Shown piece by piece: positions 57,367 to 64,000 of a DNA stretch of 64,000 bases. The notes under the pieces were generated by a model, which made no database searches, had not been told where the DNA came from, and saw nothing but the letters and a program-made list of their open reading frames with translations. Position 1 is the first letter of the stretch; every line of letters begins with the position of its first letter. Source of the stretch: JBBQKG01 sp038326655 (lineage in GTDB: Bacteria > Actinomycetota > Thermoleophilia > Solirubrobacterales > JBBDJG01); the NCBI GenBank assembly GCA_038326655.1, contig JBBQKG010000003.1:78751-142750 (forward strand), read 5' to 3'. The position numbers and the translations under genes were made by a program.

Positions 57367-58734
57367 GTGGCCACCAGTGATAGGTCCACGGGCGCACGCA
57401 CGTCGAAGGAGGACGTGCTCGCGCTCGTCAAGGACAACGACATCCAGTTTGTCCGGCTCTGGTTCACCGACATCCTGGGTCAGCTGAAGAGCTTTGCGAT
57501 CAACGTCGACGAGCTCGAGGGCGCGCTCGACGAAGGGATGGGCTTCGACGGCTCGTCGATCACGGGGTTCAACCGGATCGAGGAGTCGGACATGATCGCG
57601 ATGCCCGACCGGGACACGTTCGCGGTGCTGCCCTGGCGGCCTCAGGAAAAGGCGGTCGGGCGGATGTTCTGCGACGTGCTCGTCCCGGGCGGCGAGCCCT
57701 ACGAGGGCGATCCGCGCTACGTCATGCGCCGTGCGCTCGAGCGCGCCCGGGCGATGGGCTTCGACGAGTACTTCATCGGGCCGGAGCTGGAGTTCTTCTA
57801 CTTCCGCGACGCGGAGCTGAACGGCGGGCCGCCGCAGGTGCTCGACAAGGGCGGCTACTTCGACCTCACGACGCTCGATGCCGCCTCCGACCTCCGTCGC
57901 GAGACGGTGCTCGCACTCGGCAAGCTCGGCATCCACGTCGAGTACTCGCACCACGAGGTCGGCCCCTCCCAGCACGAGATCGACATGCGCTTCGCGGACG
58001 GGCTGAGCATGGCCGACAACGCGATGACGTACCGGATCACGGTCAAGGAGATCGCGATGAAGTACGGGATCTACGCGACCTTCATGCCGAAGCCGCTGTT
58101 CGGCGAGAACGGCTCCGGCATGCACACGCACCAGTCGCTCTTCAAAGACGGCCGCAACGCGTTCTACGACCCCGACGACGAGTACCACCTGAGCGCGGTC
58201 GCGAAGTCGTTCATCGCCGGGCAGCTGCGCCACGCGCGCGAGATGTCGGCGCTTTTCGCGCAGTGGGTCAACTCCTACAAGCGGCTGGTTCCCGGCTACG
58301 AGGCGCCCGTCTACATCGCCTGGTCGCGCCGGAACCGCTCAGCGCTGGTGCGCGTCCCGATGTACCACCCGGGCAAGGAGCAGGCGACGCGGTGCGAGCT
58401 GCGCTGCCCCGACCCCTCCTGCAACCCGTACCTGACGTTCGCGGGGCTGCTGCACGCAGGGCTCGAGGGGATCGAGAAGGGCTACGAGCTGCCGCCGCCG
58501 ATGGAGACCAATCTCTACGACCTCAGCCCAAGTGAACGCGCCCGCCTGGGGATCGAGCAGCTTCCCGAGACGCTCGGCGAGGCGATCGACGAGATGGCGA
58601 AGTCCGAGCTGCTGCTGAAGGCACTCGGCGAGCACGTCTTCAGTCGTTATGTCGACCTCAAGCGCGCGGAGTGGGAGGACTACCGCATCCAGGTGAGCCC
58701 ATGGGAGCTGGATCGGTATCTCTCGATCCTCTAG
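57367..58734 (+). CDS. glnA: Glutamine synthetase, type I
   Basis: A 455-aa GSI enzyme that makes glutamine from glutamate, ammonia and ATP. MGFDGSSITGFNRIEESD, the metal/ATP residues in GPELEFFYF and SHHEVGPSQHEIDMRF, the NGSGMHTHQS motif and YKRLVPGYEAP are conserved. It lacks the 25-residue GSI-beta insertion and ends like GSI-alpha (WELDRYLSIL), yet keeps NLYDLSPSE at the E. coli Tyr397 position. The GTG start (V-A-T-S-D-R) is preferred over an ATG 18 bases upstream because GGAAGGAG is ideally placed. Confidence 0.96.
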   Translation: MATSDRSTGARTSKEDVLALVKDNDIQFVRLWFTDILGQLKSFAINVDELEGALDEGMGFDGSSITGFNRIEESDMIAMPDRDTFAVLPWRPQEKAVGRMFCDVLVPGGEPYEGDPRYVMRRALERARAMGFDEYFIGPELEFFYFRDAELNGGPPQVLDKGGYFDLTTLDAASDLRRETVLALGKLGIHVEYSHHEVGPSQHEIDMRFADGLSMADNAMTYRITVKEIAMKYGIYATFMPKPLFGENGSGMHTHQSLFKDGRNAFYDPDDEYHLSAVAKSFIAGQLRHAREMSALFAQWVNSYKRLVPGYEAPVYIAWSRRNRSALVRVPMYHPGKEQATRCELRCPDPSCNPYLTFAGLLHAGLEGIEKGYELPPPMETNLYDLSPSERARLGIEQLPETLGEAIDEMAKSELLLKALGEHVFSRYVDLKRAEWEDYRIQVSPWELDRYLSIL

Positions 58735-59903
58735 CCGACGGGGTCCCGACCCTCGTCCAGCGGCTGCGCCGCGTTCACCAAAAGATGGTGGACGCGGCGC
58801 TGGTCGGTGACGGCTTCGACCGGATGGCCGAGCTCGCCGCCGAGGAGGCTTTGCGGCCGGTCGCGATCGTCGTTCCCGCGCTGGAGACGGCGGTTGTCTG
58901 GCCTGGTGAACATGCCGGCGAGCTCGATGAGCTCTGCCGCTTCGCCGCCGCGCGGGTGAGGAAGGAGCCGGCCGAGATCCCCGCCGGTGTCGACCTGCTC
59001 GTGCCGATCGCCTTCGGGGACGAGATCATCGGCAGCGTCGCGATGCTGGCCGGGGTCGCCAGCGCGCCGGCCGAGGCCGGCGAGTTCCTCCACCTCGCGG
59101 CGACCGCCGCGGCGACCGCGTTCGCGCTCGAGGAAGCCCGCGAGCGCGAGGCGCACACCGCCGGCGTGGTCGAGGGCGTCCTGCGCGGAGTACTCGACGT
59201 CCAATCCGCGGTGCGCCGCGCGGCCGCGGGCGGATGCGACCTCTCGGCAGGACTCGCGGCATGCGCGACGGAGATGCGATCGAGCCGCCGCGCCGAGGCG
59301 GTCGCGGTCGCGGCGGAGCAGGCGCCCGGCTCGCTCGGCGAATTGGTCGGGACCCGCCTCTACGTGTTACTGCCCGCGGGCGTGATGTCGGATGTGACCG
59401 CTGGGGGCGAAGGCGAGAAGCTCGCCGAGCGCCTGCGCGCGTACGGGCCCACGGCGGTCTCCTCGTCCTACGCCGACCCGGCGGACCTCTCCCGCGCGCT
59501 CCACGAGGCCGAGCTGATGCTCGAGGTGCTCGCGCGCGACGGAGAGACGGCGCGTGAGATCGAAAGCGGCACCGGGTCGGAGGTGTACCGGCTGCTCTTC
59601 CGCGTGCTCGCCTCACACCCGGAGGAGGTCATGAGCTTCTACGAGGACACGGTCGCGCCGGTGGCCCGCTACGACGACCAGTACCGGGGCGACCTGGTCT
59701 CGACGCTCGAGGCCTACCTGGCCAACGACTGCAACATGAACGCGACCGCGCGAGCGATCTATGCGCACCGCCACACGGTCGCCTACCGCCTCGAGCGCGT
59801 CAAGGAGCTGACCGGTCTGGACCCCGCCGCGACGGAGGACCGCGAGCGCCTCGGGCTGGGGCTCAAGGCGCTGCGGATCGTCGAGCCGGACCTGCCGCGG
59901 TGA
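58701..59903 (+). CDS. PucR-type transcriptional regulator (C-terminal HTH_30)
   Basis: A 400-aa protein with a GAF-like sensory N-terminus (DRMAELAAEEALRPVAIVVP...GVDLLVPIAFGDEIIGSVAMLAG) and a C-terminal PucR/CdaR HTH (DLVSTLEAYLANDCNMNATARAIYAHRHTVAYRLERVKELTGLDP). The ATG used overlaps the 3' end of glnA by 34 bases and has AGGTGA upstream, so it is translated from the same mRNA. It may sense a nitrogen-related ligand and act on glnA or purine/amino-acid catabolism (inference). Confidence 0.85.
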   Translation: MGAGSVSLDPLADGVPTLVQRLRRVHQKMVDAALVGDGFDRMAELAAEEALRPVAIVVPALETAVVWPGEHAGELDELCRFAAARVRKEPAEIPAGVDLLVPIAFGDEIIGSVAMLAGVASAPAEAGEFLHLAATAAATAFALEEAREREAHTAGVVEGVLRGVLDVQSAVRRAAAGGCDLSAGLAACATEMRSSRRAEAVAVAAEQAPGSLGELVGTRLYVLLPAGVMSDVTAGGEGEKLAERLRAYGPTAVSSSYADPADLSRALHEAELMLEVLARDGETAREIESGTGSEVYRLLFRVLASHPEEVMSFYEDTVAPVARYDDQYRGDLVSTLEAYLANDCNMNATARAIYAHRHTVAYRLERVKELTGLDPAATEDRERLGLGLKALRIVEPDLPR

Positions 59904-59939
59904 GCCGGCGATACCCGGGCCGGGCGCTGGGAGCCGGTC

Positions 59940-59945
59940 TATAAT
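59940..59945 (+). promoter_or_regulatory. Possible -10 box of the 2-oxoacid oxidoreductase operon
   Basis: A perfect TATAAT in GC-rich sequence 84 bases before the start of the alpha subunit gene; the -35 is weak. Confidence 0.4.
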
Positions 59946-60029
59946 CGGCCCCAGCAGCGTCCCATCTGCGCGGCGAAGCGGCCGCGCCCGCCGGAGCCGG
60001 CTGGACTCGGTCCCGGTCGTTGATTTGCA

Positions 60030-61799
60030 GTGATCCGTGACGACATAACCGTGCGCCTTGCCGGCGAGTCCGGCGAGGGCGTGATCTCCGGCGGCGACAT
60101 CCTCACCACCGGCGCCGCGCGCACGGGCTATTGGGCGCTCACCTTCCGAACCTACCCCGCCGAGATCAAGGGCGGCCCGTGCATGTACCAGGTGCGCGTG
60201 GGCGTAAACGAGGTGCATTCCCAGGGCAACGCGGTCGACCTGCTGCTCTGCTTCAACCAGGAGGCATTCGACCTTCATCACCACGAGCTTGCGCCGGACG
60301 GCCACATCGTCTGCGACGCCGAGTCGGTGAAGGTGACACCGGCATTCGAGTCACGCTGCTCCGAGGTGCCGCTCGGCGCACTCGCACAGGAGGCCGGTGG
60401 CAGCCGCCGCGGCAAGAACATGGTCGCGGTGGGGCTCGTCTGCGGGCTGCTCGGGATCGACACTCACAAGATCGAGCAGATGATCCTCAAGCGCTACGCG
60501 CACAAGGGCGACGTGGGGGAGGCCAACATCCGGTCGCTCCTCGCGGGCGCCGGCCATGCGCGGTCCCAGCTTCCCGAGGGCGTGCACCGGCTCGGCCCGG
60601 CCACCGCCCAGGAGGAGGAGCGCGTGCTCCTGTCCGGCAACCAGGCGATCTGCCTCGGCGCCCTGCATGCCGGCCTCACCTACTACGCCGGCTATCCGAT
60701 CACGCCGGCATCCGACATTCTCGAGTGGCTCGCGGGCCGCCTGCCCCGCTTCGGCGGGGCCGCGATCCAGACCGAGGACGAGATCGCCGCGCTCGCGTCC
60801 GTGCTCGGCGCCTCCTTCGCCGGCAAGAAGGCGATGACGGCGACCTCCGGCCCGGGGCTTTCGCTCATGGCGGAGCTCGTCGGCCTCGCCGGCATGGCAG
60901 AGATCCCGGCCGTGATCGTCGACGCCCAGCGATCCGGTCCCTCGACCGGGATGCCCACCAAGACCGAGCAGTCAGACCTGAACCACGCTCTTTACGGCGG
61001 CCACGGCGAGGCGCCGCGCGTCGTGATGGCGCCCACGTCGGTCGCGGACTGCTTCACGGTGATCGTCGAGTCCTTCAACGCGGCCGAGCGCTATCAGGTG
61101 CCCGTGATCATGCTCTCCGACCAGTCGCTCTCGCATCGTCTGGAGACGGTGCACCGGCCGGACCCGGCCGAGCACGAGGTGGTCGAGCGCCTGCGCCCCC
61201 ACGGCACGGTGAACGGGGACTACAACCGCTACGAGATCTCAGCCGACGGCATCTCGGCGATGGCGGTCCCGGGCGGCGGCGGTGCGTACGTCTCGACCGG
61301 GATCGAGCACGACGAGGCGGGCAACCCCCACTACGAGCCGGAGCTGCACGAGGCGATGATGGCGAAGCGCTTCGGCAAGCTCGATCCACTGATGCGCGAG
61401 TCGCGCATCAGCTTCAGTGGGCCCGACCGGGCTGACGTCGGCATCCTCGGCTGGGGGTCCACCGAGGGGGCCGCGATCGAAGCCGCCGCGATCTGTCTGG
61501 ATCAGGGGGTGAAGGTCTCGACCTGCTACCCGCGCGTGCTCGGGCCGCTGCCGGTCGACCGGATCGGCCGGTGGGCCCGCGGCATGGACCGGATCATCGT
61601 CCCGGAGCTCAACGTGACGGGCCAGTTTGCGCGCGTCGTGCGCGCCGACACCGGTCTGACGGTCGATTCGATCACGAAGGCAACCGGGTTGCCGTTCACG
61701 GCGCGGCAGATCGCGGACTACGTCACCGACGAGGTTCGGCCTCAGGACGACAGCGGTGTCTGGGAGGCCGGTGTGACAGGGGAGGCAAGGGTTGGCTGA
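60030..61799 (+). CDS. 2-oxoacid:ferredoxin oxidoreductase, fused gamma-alpha subunit (KorA-type)
   Basis: 589 aa. Residues 1-180 are the gamma domain (RLAGESGEGVISGGDIL, TYPAEIKGGPCMYQVR). Residues ~195-560 are the alpha subunit with GNQAICLGALHAGLTYYAGYPITPASDILEWLA in parts, TATSGPGLSLMAELVGLA and DAQRSGPSTGMPTKTEQSDL, as in 2-oxoglutarate:ferredoxin oxidoreductase of actinobacteria. It oxidatively decarboxylates a 2-oxoacid to acyl-CoA, reducing ferredoxin. The beta gene overlaps it by eight bases. GTG start. The exact substrate (2-oxoglutarate or pyruvate) is inferred. Confidence 0.93.
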   Translation: MIRDDITVRLAGESGEGVISGGDILTTGAARTGYWALTFRTYPAEIKGGPCMYQVRVGVNEVHSQGNAVDLLLCFNQEAFDLHHHELAPDGHIVCDAESVKVTPAFESRCSEVPLGALAQEAGGSRRGKNMVAVGLVCGLLGIDTHKIEQMILKRYAHKGDVGEANIRSLLAGAGHARSQLPEGVHRLGPATAQEEERVLLSGNQAICLGALHAGLTYYAGYPITPASDILEWLAGRLPRFGGAAIQTEDEIAALASVLGASFAGKKAMTATSGPGLSLMAELVGLAGMAEIPAVIVDAQRSGPSTGMPTKTEQSDLNHALYGGHGEAPRVVMAPTSVADCFTVIVESFNAAERYQVPVIMLSDQSLSHRLETVHRPDPAEHEVVERLRPHGTVNGDYNRYEISADGISAMAVPGGGGAYVSTGIEHDEAGNPHYEPELHEAMMAKRFGKLDPLMRESRISFSGPDRADVGILGWGSTEGAAIEAAAICLDQGVKVSTCYPRVLGPLPVDRIGRWARGMDRIIVPELNVTGQFARVVRADTGLTVDSITKATGLPFTARQIADYVTDEVRPQDDSGVWEAGVTGEARVG

Positions 61800-62652
61800 C
61801 GACCTCAAGATCAAGGCAAACGCCTTCAAGTCCGACCTGCGACCGATCTGGTGCCCGGGTTGTGGTGACTTCGGCGTGCTCGCGGCCGCCTACCGGGCCT
61901 TCGCGGAGCTCGGCCTCGACCCGGACCGCACCGTGATCGTCTCGGGGATCGGCTGCTCGAGCCGCTTTCCGGGGTTCGTCACGACCTACGGCTTCCACGG
62001 CGTTCACGGCCGTGCCCTGCCGACGGCGATGGGCGTCAAGCTCGCCAACCCCGAGCTCGACGTGATCGCGGTCGGGGGCGATGGCGACGGTTTCGCGATC
62101 GGCGGCGGTCACTTCCCCCACGCCGCGCGGCGGAACGTCGACATCACCTACGTGATGATGAACAACCAGATCTACGGCCTCACGAAGGGCCAGGTCTCGC
62201 CGACGTCCCTGCAGGAGCAGAAGTCCCCGTCGACGCCGTTCGGCAACGTGGAGGAGCCGTTGAACGTGCTCGCCACGGCGGTTGCCGCCGACTGCTCGTT
62301 CGTCGCACAGGGCGCCAGCTTCCGCTCCAAGGAGCTGACGGAGTTGATCGTCGAGGGGATCCGACAGCCCGGCTTCAGCTTCATCGACGCCTTTAGCCCC
62401 TGCACCGCCTTCAACAACACCACGCAGGAGTGGAAGGAGGGGGCCCACACGCTGCCCGCCGAGCACGACGCCACCGATCGCGCCGGCGCGTTCGCGACAG
62501 CGCTCGCGGACCCGATGGCGATCGGGATCTTCTACCGGCGTCCGCGGCCGACGCTCGACGGCCGCGTCCTGGCGATGCAGGAGGCCGCCGAGCCAGGCTC
62601 GGTCGACGAGCTGCTCGACGGCTTCGCGGTCGCCGAGAAGACAGCGGCTTAG
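61792..62652 (+). CDS. 2-oxoacid:ferredoxin oxidoreductase, beta subunit (KorB-type)
   Basis: A 286-aa thiamine-diphosphate subunit. The first Cys pair is in IWCPGCGDFGV, the next in SGIGCSSRFPGF, and the ThDP/Mg motif is VGGDGDGFAIGGGHF...MMNNQIYGLTKGQ. SPCTAFNN carries a further Cys. These are the [4Fe-4S] and ThDP features of KorB. TTG start (L-A-D-D-L-K-I-K) with GGGGAGGCAAGG upstream, overlapping the alpha gene. Together with the alpha protein it forms the full enzyme. Confidence 0.95.
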   Translation: MADDLKIKANAFKSDLRPIWCPGCGDFGVLAAAYRAFAELGLDPDRTVIVSGIGCSSRFPGFVTTYGFHGVHGRALPTAMGVKLANPELDVIAVGGDGDGFAIGGGHFPHAARRNVDITYVMMNNQIYGLTKGQVSPTSLQEQKSPSTPFGNVEEPLNVLATAVAADCSFVAQGASFRSKELTELIVEGIRQPGFSFIDAFSPCTAFNNTTQEWKEGAHTLPAEHDATDRAGAFATALADPMAIGIFYRRPRPTLDGRVLAMQEAAEPGSVDELLDGFAVAEKTAA

Positions 62653-63080
62653 TGGCGGACCGACCGCTCCTCGGACACGTCGACCTCGTCGTGTCCTCGC
62701 TGGAGCGCAGCCTGCCGTTCTATCGCGGCCTGATGGCGGCGCTCGGCGGCTCCCAGGAACGCGAAGCAGAGGGAGAGCGCGGGGAGACGATCCACTATCT
62801 CTCTACCGGCGACTCGCGTGGCTCGCTCGGCGTGCGGGAGAAGCAGTCCGACGATCACCAGGTTCCATACGACCGTTACGCGGTCGGCCTTCACCATGTC
62901 GCGCTCAACGCGACGTCGCGCGAGATGGTCGACGCCGTGGCGCGCTGGCTCCAGGAGATGGGCGCGCCGATCGAGAGCGGCCCGCGCGAGTACGACTACA
63001 CGGCGGGCTACTACGCCGTTTTCTTCCACGACCCGGACTGGCTGAAGCTCGAGGTCGTGCACCGCCCTCGACGCGGGTAG
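62652..63080 (+). CDS. VOC/glyoxalase family protein
   Basis: A 142-aa vicinal-oxygen-chelate fold: LLGHVDLVVSSLERSLPFYRGLM with first metal-type His, then VGLHHVALNATSREMVDAVARWL and the end FFHDPDWLKLEVVHRP with the Glu. It could be a glyoxalase, dioxygenase or resistance protein; sequence does not decide. The GTG start shares one base with the beta subunit stop (TAGTG), so it belongs to that operon. Confidence 0.85.
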   Translation: MADRPLLGHVDLVVSSLERSLPFYRGLMAALGGSQEREAEGERGETIHYLSTGDSRGSLGVREKQSDDHQVPYDRYAVGLHHVALNATSREMVDAVARWLQEMGAPIESGPREYDYTAGYYAVFFHDPDWLKLEVVHRPRRG

Positions 63081-63095
63081 GCACGTCGTCCGGCG

Positions 63096-63689
63096 TCAGG
63101 CGGAGCCGGCGCGCTGGTCTTCGACCGCGGGCTGGACCGGTCGCGGCGTACGGCTCACGCGCGCGATGAAGCTGCCCTTCGGAACGGCTCCCGTGGTCGT
63201 GTCGACCACCTGGGCCTTCCCGTACAGCCCCGCTGCGATCCGGTAGCGGACGCTGTAGGTGCCCGAACGCACCGGTGTCACCTTCCAGGTCAAGGTGCGG
63301 GTCTGACCCGACGGCACGGGACCGACCGCCCAGGTGTTCGTGAGGGCGGAGTCGGCGTTGAGCGGCGGCTCGTTGACGATCCAGATCGGGCGGTTCGGGT
63401 CGGCCAGCGTAGCGTCGTCCCGGCGCTGGGTGAAGCCGTCGACCGTGACGGCGAGCTTCGGGATCTCACGCGAGTCGCGGTTGATCACCGTGATCTCGAG
63501 CGTGTTCTCCTGCGCGAGGCGCTGCCGTCCCGGGAACGACGCATGGGGCACCTCGACCTTGAACGTGCCGGTCGGGTCGTTGGCGTCCTGCTTGTCGCCA
63601 CCGCCACAGGCCGCAAGCGCAACCACGGCGCCGGCGATTGCGGCGGCCAGCGCAATTCGCACGCCGTCTGGTCGCTGTCTCCTCACCAC
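63096..63689 (-). CDS. Lipoprotein, function unknown
   Basis: A 197-aa exported lipoprotein. A hydrophobic signal (ALAAAIAGAVVALAAC) ends in the lipobox L-A-A-C-G-G-G. A beta-sandwich-like domain follows (TFKVEVPHASFPGRQRLAQENTLEITVINRD...TRTLTWKVTPVRSGTYSVRYRIAAGLYGKAQVV, read in segments), which resembles extracellular DUF11/CARDB-like folds. It converges with the glyoxalase-type gene and diverges from the MlaE gene. I do not recognise the family. Confidence 0.8.
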   Translation of the reverse strand: MVRRQRPDGVRIALAAAIAGAVVALAACGGGDKQDANDPTGTFKVEVPHASFPGRQRLAQENTLEITVINRDSREIPKLAVTVDGFTQRRDDATLADPNRPIWIVNEPPLNADSALTNTWAVGPVPSGQTRTLTWKVTPVRSGTYSVRYRIAAGLYGKAQVVDTTTGAVPKGSFIARVSRTPRPVQPAVEDQRAGSA

Positions 63690-63845
63690 GCAGGGAAAAA
63701 TATCCCACCTGGGAGTTCCGCGAGGCGACGAACCGTTCCACGACCTCTCCCGATGTCATATCCTTTGCGGCCGTAGCGCGGTCTGGCGGGAACGTCTCGC
63801 CGGTGCATACGGGAGGAGCTGAGCTGAGCAAGAGGGAGCCGACGC

Positions 63846-64000
63846 ATGGTTCGTAGTGTCGCCGACCGGGCCTTCCTGCCCGCCAAGAACCTGTTCGAGC
63901 AGGTCGGCGACATGATGATCCTGACCGGCAAGACGATCGTGTCCGCGGTGCGCCCGCCCTATCCGTACGGGGGCGAGTTCATGAGCCAGTTCCTGTTCGC
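63846..64000 (+). CDS. MlaE/YrbE family ABC transporter permease, N-terminal part
   Basis: The first 51 codons of a permease that runs off the window: an amphipathic N-terminus (VADRAFLPAKNLFEQVGDMMILTGKTIVSAVRPPYPYG in parts) with the R-P-P-x-x-x-G-E-F motif seen in YrbE1A/MlaE permeases of Mce-type lipid importers. GAGGGAG lies upstream of the ATG. Mce genes would be expected just beyond the window. The call rests on the N-terminus only. Confidence 0.75.
   Translation, partial: MVRSVADRAFLPAKNLFEQVGDMMILTGKTIVSAVRPPYPYGGEFMSQFLF

Overview
The window is a dense stretch of chromosome from a GC-rich actinobacterium. Several points suggest class Thermoleophilia (Solirubrobacterales/Gaiellales type). 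A 202-aa surface protein at 24433-25041 has the 'LTYANLMSS..ALFVALSGGAYAL..PKNSIG' N-terminus followed by 'GAVTATKVK'-type motifs, which I know mainly from that class. Starts are often GTG or TTG, several starts look leaderless with a TAnnnT box 6-9 nt upstream, and heme synthesis is of the coproporphyrin (HemQ) type. I see no rRNA, tRNA, CRISPR array, insertion sequence, prophage or integrase. The placement is inferred from protein families, not from a marker-gene tree.

Layout. 1-1019: C-terminal half of a Lon protease. 1041-5615: biotin operon bioB-bioF-bioD-bioA (minus strand). 5701-6201: two tiny membrane proteins. 6330-9589: an ABC exporter (FtsX/MacB-like permease plus ATPase). 9632-10715: a crotonase and a free-standing biotin carrier protein. 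10767-13783: glycosyltransferase, glycerol kinase and lysophosphatidate-type acyltransferase. 13826-18104: thioesterases, alpha/beta hydrolases, an SDR and a TetR regulator. 18113-21771: five-gene minus-strand operon SDR / nitronate monooxygenase-like / RidA / MaoC / metallo-beta-lactamase, divergent from an aldehyde dehydrogenase. 23524-25787: metallophosphoesterase, surface protein and membrane protein. 25808-30874: acyl-CoA ligase, phosphotriesterase-like hydrolase, fatty acyl reductase-like protein and wax ester synthase (WS/DGAT). 31069-41765: a large acyl-CoA catabolic island with two acyl-CoA dehydrogenases flanking GNAT and NTF2-like genes on one strand, and crotonase / carboxyltransferase / NTF2-like / BKACE / CaiB-type racemase / MerR / nitrilase-like / TetR on the other.

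41803-44006: small envelope proteins (holin-like, DUF3618) ending in an AI-2E-type permease, converging on DegV. 45007-47597: ErpA/IscA-type Fe-S carrier, FprA-type NADPH:ferredoxin reductase and HemQ, a small iron/heme group. 47623-51997: a large membrane protein with a phosphatase-like ectodomain and an unusual glycosyltransferase-flippase fusion. 52285-54597: metE. 54617-55173: a decayed WS/DGAT pseudogene. 55398-59903: nitrogen assimilation amtB-glnK-glnA plus a PucR-type regulator. 60030-63080: 2-oxoacid:ferredoxin oxidoreductase (fused gamma-alpha, and beta) with a glyoxalase-fold protein. 63096-64000: a lipoprotein and the start of an MlaE/YrbE permease that runs off the end.

A recurring theme is acyl-CoA chemistry. 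Biotin synthesis, a biotin carrier and a carboxyltransferase supply carboxylation. Ligase, dehydrogenases, crotonases, MaoC, thioesterases, racemase and BKACE process acyl-CoA. Glycerol kinase, PlsC-like acyltransferase and WS/DGAT store acyl chains. No single gene block is clearly a new defence or mobile system. The most unusual items are the carboxyltransferase-NTF2-BKACE-racemase-MerR operon, the GT4-flippase fusion, a PII protein without the Tyr51 modification site, a shared divergent -10 box for two leaderless genes, and the deleted WS/DGAT relic.
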